Shown here piece by piece: positions 33,216-43,838 of a stretch of DNA of 64,000 nucleotides (position 1 is the stretch's first letter; every line of letters begins with the position of its first letter). The notes below the pieces were generated by a model. That model saw nothing but the letters and a program-made list of their open reading frames with translations, made no database searches and had not been told where the DNA came from. The position numbers were made by a program, and so were the translations under genes. Source of the DNA: Neoarius graeffei (taxonomy: Eukaryota; Chordata; Actinopteri; Siluriformes; Ariidae); the NCBI RefSeq assembly GCF_027579695.1, contig NC_083590.1, positions 16,069,656 to 16,133,655 of the forward strand, written 5' to 3'.

Positions 33216-33807
33216 GGCAGCTGGGCCATAGAAGGTTCATGCTGCACGCGTGTAAAGAAAAGTGGACAAACGTAGCATGACTTGCTCTGGGCCATAGAAC
33301 GGCGTTCACGTTGCACGCTGCACACTTCACGCGTGAAGCGAGAAATGAACATGCACACTTTTTTCTAGGCGTGAAGATGGAAATTCCAGTCAATGCATGC
33401 GGTCACCGCCGCGCCAGCCAATCAGAACGGGTCTAGGGAGATAACTCTATGCTTTCAGGGGAAAACTTCAGAAAAAATATAATTGAATGGTATAATTGAA
33501 AAATAGTTCTTCATCGGGATTGTCAAGCAGATTATAGAATGTTCGGTGAAATTCACCACGGGTTTCTCTCAGAAGGAAGTGTTCTCGGCTCCAAATTCTG
33601 TTCCTTTTTCTCTTCCTCTGTCTCAGTAAAAGCAGAATGAGGCAATCGTCGTCATCCGAAGAGTCCATATTGTTGGTTACTCGGTCAAAGTAGAACAGAC
33701 GCAACACGTGAACATCCAAGCATGAAGTTTAATGGCCCAGGGTCCGGTTCTTCACGTGAACGTGTAGCATGCAGCGTGCAGCGTGAACCTTCTATGGCCC
33801 AGCAGCC
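33216..33807 (-). mobile_element. Harbinger-derived non-autonomous element, copy 2
   Basis: Same family as 6854-7468 in opposite orientation. One end is GGCAGCTGGGCC (one change from GGCTGCTGGGCC). Flanks are TTA and TAA, so the 3-bp target duplication has one mismatch. It is about 23 bp shorter than copy 1, mainly because of fewer GCTGCACG-type units next to the ends. It inserted in the THAP exon. Confidence 0.9.
33468..33719 (-). pseudogene. Harbinger transposase remnant, copy 2
   Basis: 83-residue frame identical, residue for residue, to the one at 6949-7200, including the acidic MDSSDDDD start and the RGEFHRTFYNLL motif. Like that copy it loses similarity after FFNY. It cannot be a working nuclease: the DDE domain is absent. 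Confidence 0.75.
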
Positions 33808-34045
33808 TAAAAGCTCCACTTGACTTCATCATCTGACCTATTACGACAGCCGTGAATACAACAAGTGTGCACCATTGCTAGCTTTAAATAGTAGTAATGT
33901 AACTATAAATGTAAATAATATATAAATGAATGTAACTCGCGCGCTACAATGTGTGCTCAGTGACCCGTACGGTAAGCTGGCCCTCCAAGATGGCCGCTAC
34001 CAGGGAATCCCCGACTCTGTGACGTCATGTGAAAACTATCTATAG

Positions 34046-35194
34046 CTAGTGTAAATAAAAGTGGTGACAGAGGCGAGCCCTGTGGACACCCTCGAGTGAC
34101 GTTAAAGGGTTTGGAGGTCACATCATTTGTTAGCACCTTGGCTACAGGGTTTAGATGTAATAATTTAATCCATCTATAAAAATGGTCTCCAAATCTCAAA
34201 ATAACAAAGAGAGAATTCCATTCAACTCTGTCAAAGGCCTTTTCTGCGTCAAGTGGTAAAAGAGCTGTATCCCTTTCTCCCCTGATTGTGAAGAATATTA
34301 AGAACGCGTCTTGCATTATGGAACCCCTGCCTACCCTTTATGAACCCATTTTGATCGTCCCCCCCAATATTTGGAAGTACACCCTCCAGTCTCTTTGCCA
34401 AAAATTTACTAAGAATTTTTGTGTCTGTCTTTATTAAACTTATTGGGTGCATATTTTCACATTTAGTATTACTTTTCCCTGGTTTTGGAAGCAGGATAAT
34501 TAAGGCCTTTCTCAGTGAAGTAGGTAAAATGCCATTATAGTCGGATTCTAAATGCATCTTGTAGAGAGGGGTTACCAGTTTGTCTTTGAAGTATTTATAT
34601 AAATCAATTGGAAGACCGTCTGGTCCTGTTGATTTCCCTGCCTTCAGTGCCCCGATGGCTTCTGATATTTCAGCTACACTTAACTGCCTGTCCCGCATAT
34701 TTCTACTTTCTTCAGAAATTTTTGGAATATTAAGTTGATCTAAGGATATGGTCAGAGTGTTACTGTTGTATTCAGTTTTATAAAATTTTTGTAGAAATTT
34801 CTGAATGTTGCATTGATTTCCAGAGGGTCATTGATAACATTCCCATGTGTATCCTCTATATTTGTAATTGTCCTCTCAGTTTGCTGCTGTTTAATGCACC
34901 ATGCAAGAAGTCTACCAGGTTTTTCCCCTTGATCATAGTAGCTTTGTCTAAGTCTCATTAAATTTGCCGCAGCCTTAGAAGATGTTCTCATTATATTGAG
35001 TCCTTAATAGTAATAACTGTTTGTGTGCATCACTGTCGTACTCCCTCTCGTGGTAGCTCCTGTTCTCTCGTGCTTTAATTTGTAGTTCCAACTCTCTATA
35101 TTTTCCTTGCAATTCCCTTGATCGTCTGCTTGTGTAACTTATAATTTGACCCCTCATAAATGATTTGAAGGCTTCCCATCTAATTGTAGCAGAG
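34046..35194 (-). pseudogene. L1 ORF2, RT fingers and palm
   Basis: Successive minus-strand frames: RWEAFKSFMRGQIISYTS (pre-RT), WCIKQQQTERTITNI, then the RT proper with [70 protein letters not shown] (first catalytic Asp) and [13 protein letters not shown]. Frameshifts occur near 34,290 and 34,720 and a stop near 34,980. The THAP element separates this part from the FVDD motif. Confidence 0.9.
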
Positions 35195-35743
35195 GTCTGG
35201 GTTAGAGCCCTGCACTCCCGCAGGAGTCCCGCGGGACCCGCCGCAAAGCAGTGTGGCACGGGACAAATTTTGAAAGCTCATTGCGGGCGCGGGCGGGACC
35301 GGACGTGCACATATGTGTGCGCGGGCAGGAGCGGGAGTGCACATATGCGGCGCGGGCGGTAGCGGTGATAAGCTGCAGTCTCGCTAACTAAAAACGTGTT
35401 TGAAATAAAATTTATAAATTATTAATTTATGTCTATCATATATAATTTGTGCTGGATATTTTATTTGCCATTAATAAAAATTTTTTAAGATGCTTAAATT
35501 TGCAGAGAGAGTCAGATTGCCAGATTGAGTGAGGAATGGCATCTTAAATTTGCCACTGATCACCCTAACGGGCAATCCTTTGATCACTCTAATGACTCGC
35601 CGTTCACACCCAGCCTAACATGATGCCTCAATGACAGCTTAGATGAGCTGGTCATCAGAATTCTGATTCTGATCCAGGAGAGGATAAATATCTCTCGTTC
35701 GTTTCTCGATTCTTTTTCTCTTCCGTGTTTGAGATCTCCGATC

Positions 35744-35960
35744 ATGGCAGAAGAGCAGAGCTCCTTTACTGAATCTCACAGTGCTTCAAAAGTAAGTGCT
35801 GGTTTAAAAAGAGGTACATTTACCGTTAAAAAGTCAAGAGTCCTGAAATCGGACATTTGGAAGTCGTTCTCACTCGTGTACGACGCGGATGGAAATCAGC
35901 TGCCCTTTGCTTGCTGTGATAAGTGCCAAAAGGTTCTGACATACAACAGCCATAAATCAG
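35744..35960 (+). pseudogene. hAT BED-type zinc-finger exon
   Basis: Starts MAEEQSSFTESHS and holds SDIWKSFSLVYDADGN and CCDKCQKVL: the W-x-x-F and C-x2-C half of a BED finger, ending at a CAG/GTAGTT donor. The His pair expected in the next exon is not found before the right end. BED fingers bind the transposon ends in hAT transposases. Frame intact but orphaned. Confidence 0.8.
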
Positions 35961-36063
35961 GTAGTTAGAAATGCTTAACAAATGTAAACTGGGTTAGCCT
36001 AATGTTTTTGTATGGCTGAACAAATATACCAAATTTCCACTTGGAATTACGTGCTCGCCTGTC

Positions 36064-36101
<38 letters not shown>

Positions 36102-36842
36102 GTGCTGTAAAAAATGTCGCGTTATTATCACGTTAACTTGACTCAATTTTAACGGCAATAATTTTTTTTATTGCGAGGTTAACGCTCTGTGACATGATGT
36201 AGGTTTTTCATAAGCTTTTGAAACTAATAGAGATGGGATTTATGGCTCTTTGATGGGATCCGCATCTTTGTGATCCGTTCTTTGAAAAGAGCCATTCAAA
36301 AAACTGGCTCATTTGGCTCTTTTTAAATATTTATTCAGTTTTAAGAAGACAGCGTCTGAAAACTCAATGCTATCCCAGAAATCCTTCCTGTAATATGAAA
36401 ATTTGGCCGCCTCTAATTGGACAGCGCGACGCATCAACAGGCAGAAAAAGTGTAAAAGTACGAAATGTGTTAAATGAGATGAAACAGTAAAGATCAGATT
36501 CAATGCAATATTTATCAACGAACAACTTAAAGTTAATATAATAGTGTACTTTATATTATAATCAAGCATGTCAAGCCTACCGTCCCTGTGTAACCTGTCT
36601 CTCTCTCTGATTAGAGTTGTAGACTAACTCAAGTAGGACATCATTTCACTGAGTGAAGTGGAAGAAGAGTGAAGTTCACTCCTCTTGCTAACCTCTGCTT
36701 TGCAAAAAAAAAAAAAAAACCCACACCATTGGTACAAAACAAACCCATTCACTTTTTGATGCTGATCAGAGAATTACAATGGTTTCTCATGTGATAAAAA
36801 TGTGCGATTCTCAATTAAATATTTTAATCGCTTGGCAGCACT

Positions 36843-36976
36843 AATTATTATTATTAGAGACACTACATGCTGAATTCAGAAACAAGTTAAATAATAACAA
36901 ACGTGAAGTTCACATTTGTTATTATTTACCTTGTTTCTGAATTCAGCGTGTAGTGTCTCTAATAATAATAATGAAC
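36843..36976. repeat. Perfect-looking hairpin, ~60-bp arms
   Basis: The left arm contains GAGACACTACATGCTGAATTC and AACAAGTTAAATAATAACAAA, with their inverse from about 36,912 to 36,976. One G/T change at ACATGC versus GCGTGT. The loop is only a few bases. Confidence 0.88.
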
Positions 36977-37109
36977 GTGAGCTGTTCATTTTATTTATGC
37001 TCAAATCCACTCAAAGTAGGGGGCGGGGCACCATCACGCTGTGTCAAGACAAGAACTTTCCTGAGAAATAACGCGAACGTCTGCATCATGCGGGATTTGA
37101 GGACGGGAG

Positions 37110-37330
37110 CGGGACAAAATATGGCACGTGCGGGCGGGAGCGGGACTGAAAATCATAATTTTTTTGTGTGCGCGGGCGGGAGCGGGACTGAAATTTTCAG
37201 TCCCGCTCCCACCTGCGCGCACAAAAATTATGATTTTCAGAAAATCATAATTTTTTGCGGGCGCGGGCGGGAGTGTGACTGCACAATGCGGGCGGGCGCG
37301 GGACTGAAAAATCCGACCCGCGCAGACCTC
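37110..37330. repeat. Subterminal GCGGGCGGGAGCGGGAC repeats with inverted pairs
   Basis: The GGGCGGGAGCGGGACTGAAA motif recurs about five times near the right end of the BED hAT, once in inverted orientation around 37,195-37,215, so the end can fold back. Similar units occur at 35,280-35,360. Confidence 0.8.
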
Positions 37331-37340
37331 TAGTCTGGGT

Positions 37341-37802
37341 TGTGTTCATTTCAAAATAAATATCAATTTGTTCCCCCAGAAACTGTAGAAATTTTGAATC
37401 CTGCATCCATTTAGTCTGGAAACTCCACTTAGGGCATTGATATATCAACTTTGGCTCAACAAAGACCATGGAGACTGTTCCATGGTCTGAAATGACTATG
37501 CTATTGTAGTGACAGCCTCTAATATTAGACAGGAGTTCTGCTGACACCAGAAAATAGTCTATTCTAGAAGAACATTTATAAGTGCTGGAATAACAGGAGA
37601 ACTCTCTCACTGTTGGGTTCAAATTTCTCCATGTATCCACCAGATTGAGTTCTTTCATGAAATGGTGTATTGTTTTTCTGGATCTAATATGAGTATTGTC
37701 CACACCGACTGGTCTGTCTTTGCTTGGATCCAAGATGCAGTTAAAATCTCCATCAATAATGTTTTTGCCTGGCAAAGTTGAGATTCTCAAAAATAAATTG
37801 TT
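37341..37802 (-). pseudogene. L1 ORF2 endonuclease, C-terminal half
   Basis: Minus-strand frame with IIDGDFNCILDPSKDR (GDFN motif), SSRIDYFLVSAELL (R-I-D-Y-F) and VISDHGTVSM (S-D-H), the catalytic Asp/His motifs of the APE-type endonuclease. The frame is uninterrupted to the BED hAT. The first half lies beyond the SINE at 37815. Confidence 0.92.
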
Positions 37803-37814
37803 ATAAAAGTTTAC

Positions 37815-38195
37815 GGGCGGCACGGTGGTGTAGTGGTTAGCGCTGTCGCCTCACAGCAAGAAGGTCCAGGTTCGAGCCCCGTGGCCGGCGAGGGCCTTTC
37901 TGTGCGGAGTTTGCATGTTCTCCCCGTGTCCGCGTGGGTTTCCTCCGGGTGCTCCGGTTTCCCCCACAGTCCAGAGACATGCAGGTTAGGTTAACTGGTG
38001 ACTCTAAATTGACCGTAGGTGTGAATGTGAGTGTGAATGGTTGTCTGTGTCTATGTGTCAGCCCTGTGATGACCTGGCGACTTGTCCAGGGTGTACCCCG
38101 CCTTTCGCCCGTAGTCAGCTGGGATAGGCTCCAGCTTGCCTGCGACCCTGTAGAACAGGATAAAGCAGCTAGAGATAATGAGATGAGATAATGAG
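37815..38195 (+). mobile_element. Mermaid-like SINE inside L1 endonuclease
   Basis: Full-length copy; ATAAAAGTTTAC is duplicated exactly at 37803-37814 and 38196-38207. It splits the L1 endonuclease between the N-terminal and GDFN parts. The exact duplication suggests a young insertion. Confidence 0.96.
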
Positions 38196-38207
38196 ATAAA
38201 AGTTTAC

Positions 38208-38561
38208 ATCGTCAGTATTTGGTCCGTAAAGATTGATCAAATTAATCTGTATAGAAAGAAGGCGGCCTTGTACGATTGAAGATCTACCATTATGGTCCTC
38301 GATAATTCTTTCAATTTGTAGTGGAATGGATTTATGTATTGTCATGACTCCTCTGGCATTAGTAGAATAAGATGATGTTAGCAAATGCCCTGGCCATCTA
38401 TGTTTTATCTTTGATAACTCATTAGCTAGCAAGCGTGTTTCCTGTAAGAATATTGTCTTGGCTTTTAACTGTTTTATCCCGTTCATAACCTGTTTGACTT
38501 TGGTAAGTTTATTCAAGCCTCTACAATTCCATGAAATACATTCAATTAGGATATCCGCCAT
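38208..38561 (-). pseudogene. L1 ORF2 endonuclease, N-terminal half
   Basis: From the likely ORF2 start at 38561: MADILIECISWNCRGLNK (the N-C-R-G motif), TIFLQETRLL (catalytic Glu), RGVMTIHKSIP, and QINLINLYGPN. Uninterrupted to the SINE. Confidence 0.9.
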
Positions 38562-39019
38562 TAATATATTATGTTTTAGCCTATTATGAAGTTTGGTAGG
38601 TTTCCCATTATTAATTGCTTCTTTTATGTCTTCCATTTGGGAAGGTATGATGAAAAGGCATTAAATCTGATAAAGTTGGTACCATGCTGCACATGAAGAG
38701 AGATTTCCCTCCCTGAACATCCCAAACACACAAATGCCCAACTTGAACACTAGGGGAACCCTTATCCCTTATCAAACTTCTTCCTTCGAACACTCTGAAC
38801 AGGTCCACTCTATGATGAGGAACCATTCTTCTGATTAATTTAGCTCTCTTGCTAGTGTTGCTTGTTGGTTTAGATTTAATTCCTATCCTTACTGTTATTA
38901 ACATGAATATAGAAAATTTGCTGTAAATGTTAACCTTAAAGAATGGAGTTTCATAACATCACAAAGAGAAATCACATCTTAACTGTAGTGATGAGTTTGT
39001 AGTCCCTTAGTTAATTAGT

Positions 39020-39853
39020 CTCCAGGCTCCGATTCCCCCAACTCCCTGATGTATTTATCCACATCATCAGGCTGTCAAAGACGGTTGTTTGCGCTCTGAG
39101 TCAGCAGTAGCCTGGCAGGGAAGATGATGCAGTGTTTGAGGATCCCCTTGTCCTGCAGCCTTTTCCTCATGTTGTCGTACTGTCTCTGTTGTTTGTAATC
39201 TTCTGCAGACAAGTCCGGGAGGAATCTGATTTTATTATTTTTGTAGATTATCTCTTTTTTTTTTAACTTATTAATTAATTTATTTTTTTCCTCACCCTGG
39301 TAGCTTGAATTTTGCCCTCTCTATCCTTATAATTAAGGCATTTCACAATGAGTGCTCTCAGCGTAGAACCAGGATTTTGGTTCAGTAAGCGGTGGGCTCT
39401 CTCCAGAACCGGGACCGATATCTCCAGATTGTCCACAATCCATTTCTCGATGTACGAGCATGGGTTGGATCCCTCCTCTTTCTCAGGTATGCCCAGTATG
39501 CGCACATTGTTGTAATGGCTCCTGCACTCCAGGTCTTCCACTTTACTGGCTAAACTTTCAGCCGCCTTCTCAAGTTTGGCCACCGTCGCTTGCAGTTTGT
39601 TAATGGTGTCCTCCACTGCAGAAATGCGTTGCTCTGCCTTGGAAGTGCAGCCGCTGCATTCTTTAATGTCAGATTGCACGTTCTTGATAGCCGCCAATAC
39701 CCCTTCCATTTCTGTATGAAAGTCTTGTTTGAATGACAGTATAGCTTTCATGATGTCCGAGGTAGAGGGATTTTCTGTGCTTTCGATGGAGTCGGTGTTA
39801 CCCACCTGTGCAGGTGGCGCATCGCTGTTCTCTTCGGAGTTAGCTGTCGACAT
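39020..39853 (-). pseudogene. L1 ORF1 protein
   Basis: ATG at 39853. A Glu/Ser/Thr-rich N-terminus, a long coiled coil (about residues 45-125, with AVEDTINKLQATVAKLEKAA), then an RRM-like block RSHYNNVRILGIPEKEEG. The 192-residue frame stops at 39275 in a poly-T region; the C-terminal domain continues in another frame with FLPDLSAEDYKQQ and ILKHCIIFPARLLL down to about 39,020. This coiled coil-RRM-CTD layout is that of L1 ORF1p, an RNA-binding chaperone. Confidence 0.85.
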
Positions 39854-40260
39854 GTTTTCTTCATTAAGGAGCCCTCCGTTTCACTTTAGCTCGTCCTTGT
39901 TCTTTGTCCTTGTCATGTTTGATTGTTCAAGCCTAAATCACAAAATCTTTTACTTTTAAAGGCGGTTAGGAATGTTTAAAGTGCTCAACTTGTAGGATTA
40001 GCAACAGAGCAAGAGAAACCACGACTACTCAGCGCGCCACCATTACCGGAAGTCTACTGTACAGCTTTTATGATATAATAGTTTCTTAGTCTTTAGTAAT
40101 TCAGCAAGACTTTCAGGAAATGCTTTTGAGGAGTGTAAACATTTATGAAGGTCAAATGTTTTATAGGTAATGTCTTAAATGCTAATATAAGCAAAAACAA
40201 TATGGAATTACTACTACTACAAAATAGTAATAATAATAATAAAACATTTACGGTTAAAAT

Positions 40261-40372
40261 CCCGACCCCATTGAGATCACTGTTACTTGGCCGTGTCTCC
40301 ATGAAAAGCGATGTGTCTGAGTGTTTCTGTAAAATATAATAGAAAATGGAGACCCTTTATCTGAACACAATG
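40261..40372 (+). pseudogene. Decayed NLR cassette exon 4
   Basis: Aligns along its length with the cassette exons at 23-24 kb: CGTGTCTCCATGAAAAGCGA here against TGTGTCTCCATGAAGAGTGA, and AGAAAATGGAGACCC against ACAGTGGAAACCCC. It has stops and lacks the GTAACA donor, so it is a fossil copy on the other side of the L1. Confidence 0.65.
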
Positions 40373-40889
40373 ACTATTTACCATAAATCACATCACTGAC
40401 ATTACAGTATTTATTAATAATAATGAAAATCAGCATTTTCCTCAACCTGAACTCCCACCTCCCAAAAACATGTCAGTAGGTTGACTGATCACTCTGTTGC
40501 CCCTAAAATGATGGACTGGTGGATCATCCAGGGTGGAGTATAATTCTAGATCCAGTTACAGATTTTATACCTGTGAACATTTCTGGCCGGCTTTCTGAAA
40601 AATACACATCTGCTGTTGCATCCATTTAAAACACATTATCTGTTCATTATGCATGATGGAGTGATATTCTGTTCCATCCCTAATGACCATATAAGAAGGA
40701 AAAACTATTTTTTTTTCTCCAGTTCCACAATATTTTTGTCGTGTTGTATTCAGCACTGTGCTCTCTAAATCTTAATGCACTCAAAGAATTATTGTAGTAA
40801 AATTAGGGTTAAAATTTAGATTGTAGGCTTAAAGTGATGAAAGTTATTGTCTTTAACAGCAACAATGTTTTGTTCCCAGTGATTTACAG

Positions 40890-40933
40890 AAGGCAGGAGA
40901 CAGAAGAGAAAAGATCTTCATCACAGATACAGG
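40890..40933 (+). CDS. NLR linker exon, 44 nt
   Basis: Between a GATTTACAG acceptor and a GTAAGA donor. Its phase fits the end of the cassette exons (AG + A) and the start of the NACHT exon (G + AC), giving RRQETEEKRSSSQIQ followed by D. Too short to recognise alone; the phase match on both sides is the evidence. Confidence 0.65.
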
Positions 40934-41172
40934 GTAAGATCAAACCCAACACCATGACTGTGACACTGACGCACGGGTATTATAAACCTCTCTGCTGTTA
41001 TTTCATAGAGACTGATTAGATTATAGAAAACATACAGGAGAATAAAACAAATGCACAGTGAGAACATCATAAAGAACTCTCTGTGGAAACCAGTCAGAAA
41101 AACTGTGATCTTAAACTGTAATAATTGGAGCCCATGTCTCACCATGTCTTCCTACTTCACCCTGTCACACAG

Positions 41173-42960
41173 ACACGCCCCAGGATCTGCTGCTGGAAAT
41201 GAAGTCCAGAAAAAGTTCAAATTAAATCTGATGAAGAAGTTTCAGTGTTTAAATGAAGTGATAATAAAGCTGGAAAACCGAGTGCTCCTGAATGAGATCT
41301 ACACAGAGCTCTACATCACAGAGGGAGACAGTGGAGACGTCAATAAAGAACATGAGGTGAGACAGATCGAGGCAGCGTCCAGGAGAAAAATAGAGGAAAC
41401 ACCAGTCAAATGCAACGACATCTTTAAGCCCTTATCTGAAGAAGATGAACCCATCAGAACTGTAGTGACAAAGGGAGTGGCTGGTATCGGAAAAACAGTC
41501 TCTGTGCAGAAGTTCATTGTGGACTGGGCTGAAGGGAAAGCAAATCAGGACGTCCCCCTCATATTTCCACTTCCTTTCAGAGAGCTGAATCTGATGAAGG
41601 ACCAAAAACTGAGTCTGATGGAGCTCCTTCATGTCTATTTTAAGGAAACCAAAGAAACAGAAATGTCCAAGTTGGAAAAGGTTCTGTTCATTTTTGATGG
41701 ATTGGACGAGTGTCGTTTCCCTCTGGATTTCCAGAACACAGTGAGAGTGTGTGATGTAACTGAATCAGCATCAGTGCACGTGCTGCTGATAAACCTGATC
41801 AAAGGGAATCTGCTTCCCTCTGCTCTCATCTGGATCACCTCCCGACCAGCAGCAGCTGATCAAATCCCCTCTGAGTATGTCCATCGAGTTACAGAGGTAC
41901 GAGGGTTCAATGACCCTCAGAAGGAGGAGTACTTCAGGAAGAGGGTCAGTGATCAGAGCCTGGCCGAGAACATCATCACACACCTGAAGTCATTAAGAAG
42001 TCTCTACATCATGTGTCACATCCCAGTCTTCTGCTGGATTTCAGCCGCTGTTCTCGAGAGAATGTTGGGTGAAGCAGAGAGTGGAGATATCCCCAAGACT
42101 CTGACTCAAATGTACACACACTTCCTCATCATTCAGACAAACATCATTAGAGGAAAGTACTCAAAGAAACAGAAGCATGATAAAAAAATGTTTCTCAAAC
42201 TGGGAAAACTGGCTTTTGAGCAGCTGGAGAAAGGCAACCTGATCTTCTATGAGGAAGACCTGAGAGTGTGTGGCATTGATGTGACAGAAGCAGCAGTGTA
42301 CTCCGGTGTGTGTACGCAGATCTTCAGAGAGGAGGTTGGGCTTCACCAGAGTAAAGTGTACTGCTTTGTTCATCTGAGTGTTCAGGAGCATCTCGCAGCT
42401 CTGTATGTGCATCTGACCTTCATGAAGGAAAAGAGAAATGTTCTTGATCAGAGTCAGTCCAGTAATTTGTATTTTTGGTCCTTTAAGACAATTTCAGATG
42501 TACACAGGAGTGCTGTAGATCAGACCTTAAAAAGTCAGACTGGACATCTGGATCTGTTCCTCCGTTTTCTTCTGGGTCTCTCACTGAAGTCCAATCAGAA
42601 ACTCTTGCATGCCTTAGTAACACAGACAGGAAGTAGCTCCCGTACAGGAAAGAGGAAAACAGTTCAGTACATAAAGGAGAAGATCAGTGAAAATCTTCCT
42701 GCAGAAAAATCCATCAATCTGTTCCACTGTCTGAATGAACTGGGTGAAGATTCTCTAGTGGAGGAAATCCAACGCTACCTGAAATCTGGAAAACAAAGTG
42801 AACTCTCTCCTTCACAGTGGTCTGCTCTGGTGTTTGTGTTACTGACTTCAGCACAGGAGCTGGAGGAGTTTGACCTGAGTAAATATACCAGGACAGGGAA
42901 GATACCAGAGTGGGTTCTTGTGAAGGTGATGCCTGTGATTGCAGCATCCAGAAAAGCAAT
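41173..42960 (+). pseudogene. NLR FISNA-NACHT exon (fish NLR-C type), 1-nt frameshift at start
   Basis: Begins after CACACAG with TPQDLLLEM in the frame dictated by the previous exon, but the downstream frame ([18 protein letters not shown] onward) needs one more base, so about one G is lost near 41,200. After that the exon is open to its donor. Fish-specific FISNA region: [25 protein letters not shown] ATPase: Walker A GVAGIGKT (about 41,474-41,497), Walker [14 protein letters not shown] (about 41,680), then [12 protein letters not shown] (sensor). Helical region: [31 protein letters not shown]. It ends SRKA at GCAAT/GTAAGT. NACHT proteins are cytosolic innate sensors that oligomerise with ATP. 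The large first exon and lack of introns inside FISNA-NACHT are normal for this family. Confidence 0.92.
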
Positions 42961-42964
42961 GTAA

Positions 42965-43838
42965 GTAAATGTAACCCAGGTATCCCATTTAAGGATATAA
43001 CTAAATGCTGAGGGAGACTGGGCCTGAGTTCATAAAGTAAAAGGTTTACCCCTTATATCTGAAAGTTATTCTAATTTTGCTAAGTTTCACTAATTTACAG
43101 TAAGGACCACCACACTGTTTTAGAAAAGCCACATCCTTTACAGGTATTTATTTACAAAGGGACAAAATGAAAGCTGTTATAAGGTAAATAAGAACTTTTC
43201 CCAAACGCAAAATATAAAATAAAATACAGGGTCACTTTAAACGGTGTACGTCAGGTTCTAGGAACTCTGGTTTTATACCCTATAAAGCAAAACTAAAATC
43301 AAATGTCCCTGGTCTTAATTTCAATTAACTTCAATAAACTCAAAATTCACCCGTGGGCCCACACACACACACTCACTTCAAATAACCCCAAACTCCGTTG
43401 CAGGCCTGTGCCGAAGCTCGGGTGCGGTGAGACCTAAAACTTTTTGGTCACTTCACTCAAATAAGAGCATAAACTAAGAAGCACATGCAATGTCAAGTCA
43501 GTAATGTACTCACAAATCCAAATGAGGGACAAGGGGGATAGCAGAGGATAGTTAATGGTGACCACAGAGGCCGATGGCAGTCACAGTCCACAATGCAGTC
43601 CGCATGCAGCAACGAAGTCCGGGAAAGAAAAAACAGCAGGGTCCATCCACCAGCAAAACTCGTCTCAATCTTGTTTTCACAGCGTCCGTCTCCTTTAACG
43701 GCACAAAAGCGAATTGAGCCACAATATCCTCGAGCTATATCATTCAGTTATACCCGAACGCCAGTCATACTTAGCGCTAGCTTATTTTAGCATCGGGAAA
43801 CAGCAGACATGGAATGTTACGTTAGCATAGCAGGTATC
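42965..43838. other. NLR intron, unassigned
   Basis: No coding region. A short CACACA run near 43,360. Otherwise no structure recognised up to the hAT at 43839. Confidence 0.4.

Larger units (their letters stand above)
33100..33885 (-). pseudogene. THAP-domain exon, split by Harbinger element
   Basis: Minus-strand exon starting at ATG 33885: MVHTCCIHGCRNRSDDE gives the first zinc ligands of a THAP domain. After the inserted element the rest reads NLWLARINRKDYQPSK and VCSDHFTSG, with the invariant Trp and the C-x2-H ligands, ending at a GTAAGT donor (33099 downward). THAP is a DNA-binding zinc finger found in P, Kolobok and ISL2EU-type transposases and in host THAP genes. Its position inside a flanked element argues for transposase origin. 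The insertion and a phase mismatch disable it. Confidence 0.78.
32088..34039 (-). mobile_element. THAP-carrying DNA transposon inside L1 RT
   Basis: Ends ATAGTTTTCAC pair in inverted orientation; CTATAG is duplicated (32082-32087, 34040-34045). Removing the element restores the L1 reading across ...FTLAIEPLARA. Just inside the ends are TGATGTCAC and CCATCTTGG-like blocks similar in style to the TGAGG elements. Contents: a plus-strand exon-like stretch near 32,190-32,300, a hAT-like MITE, and a THAP exon split by a Harbinger-derived element. Confidence 0.82.
35203..37332 (+). mobile_element. hAT transposon remnant with BED zinc-finger exon
   Basis: GTCTGGGT is duplicated exactly (35195-35202, 37333-37340). 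Ends TAGAGCCCTGC and GCAGACCTCTA are inverted repeats. G/C-rich subterminal repeats (GCGGGCGGGAGCGGGAC) occur at both ends. The plus-strand BED exon at 35744 shows that it descends from a full hAT; later exons are missing. It contains a 134-bp hairpin and a (ATT)n run at about 36,069-36,100. Confidence 0.93.
24211..40055 (-). mobile_element. Full-length L1-type LINE, carrying seven direct insertions
   Basis: ACTGTACAG is duplicated at 24202-24210 and 40056-40064. Between them, on the minus strand, lie a 5' end beginning in AGACTTCCGGTAATGG, ORF1, ORF2 (endonuclease, RT, zinc-binding C-terminus) and a 3' end finishing in an A-rich tail at 24211. Direct insertions: Tc1 (24614), TTAA element (26329), TAT-flanked MITE (27466), hAT-like (28729), THAP element (32088), BED hAT (35203), SINE (37815). 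Subtracting them leaves roughly 5.6 kb. It lies in an intron of the NLR gene. Confidence 0.9.

Noticed and set aside
37034-37333. Gly/Ser/Ala-rich frames with AGGSGTE repeats
   Set aside because: Product of the subterminal GCGGGCGGGAGC repeats of the BED hAT.
41051-41172. Start of the NLR protein at 41051
   Set aside because: This part is intron; splice phase from the preceding exon and family comparison put the exon start at 41173.
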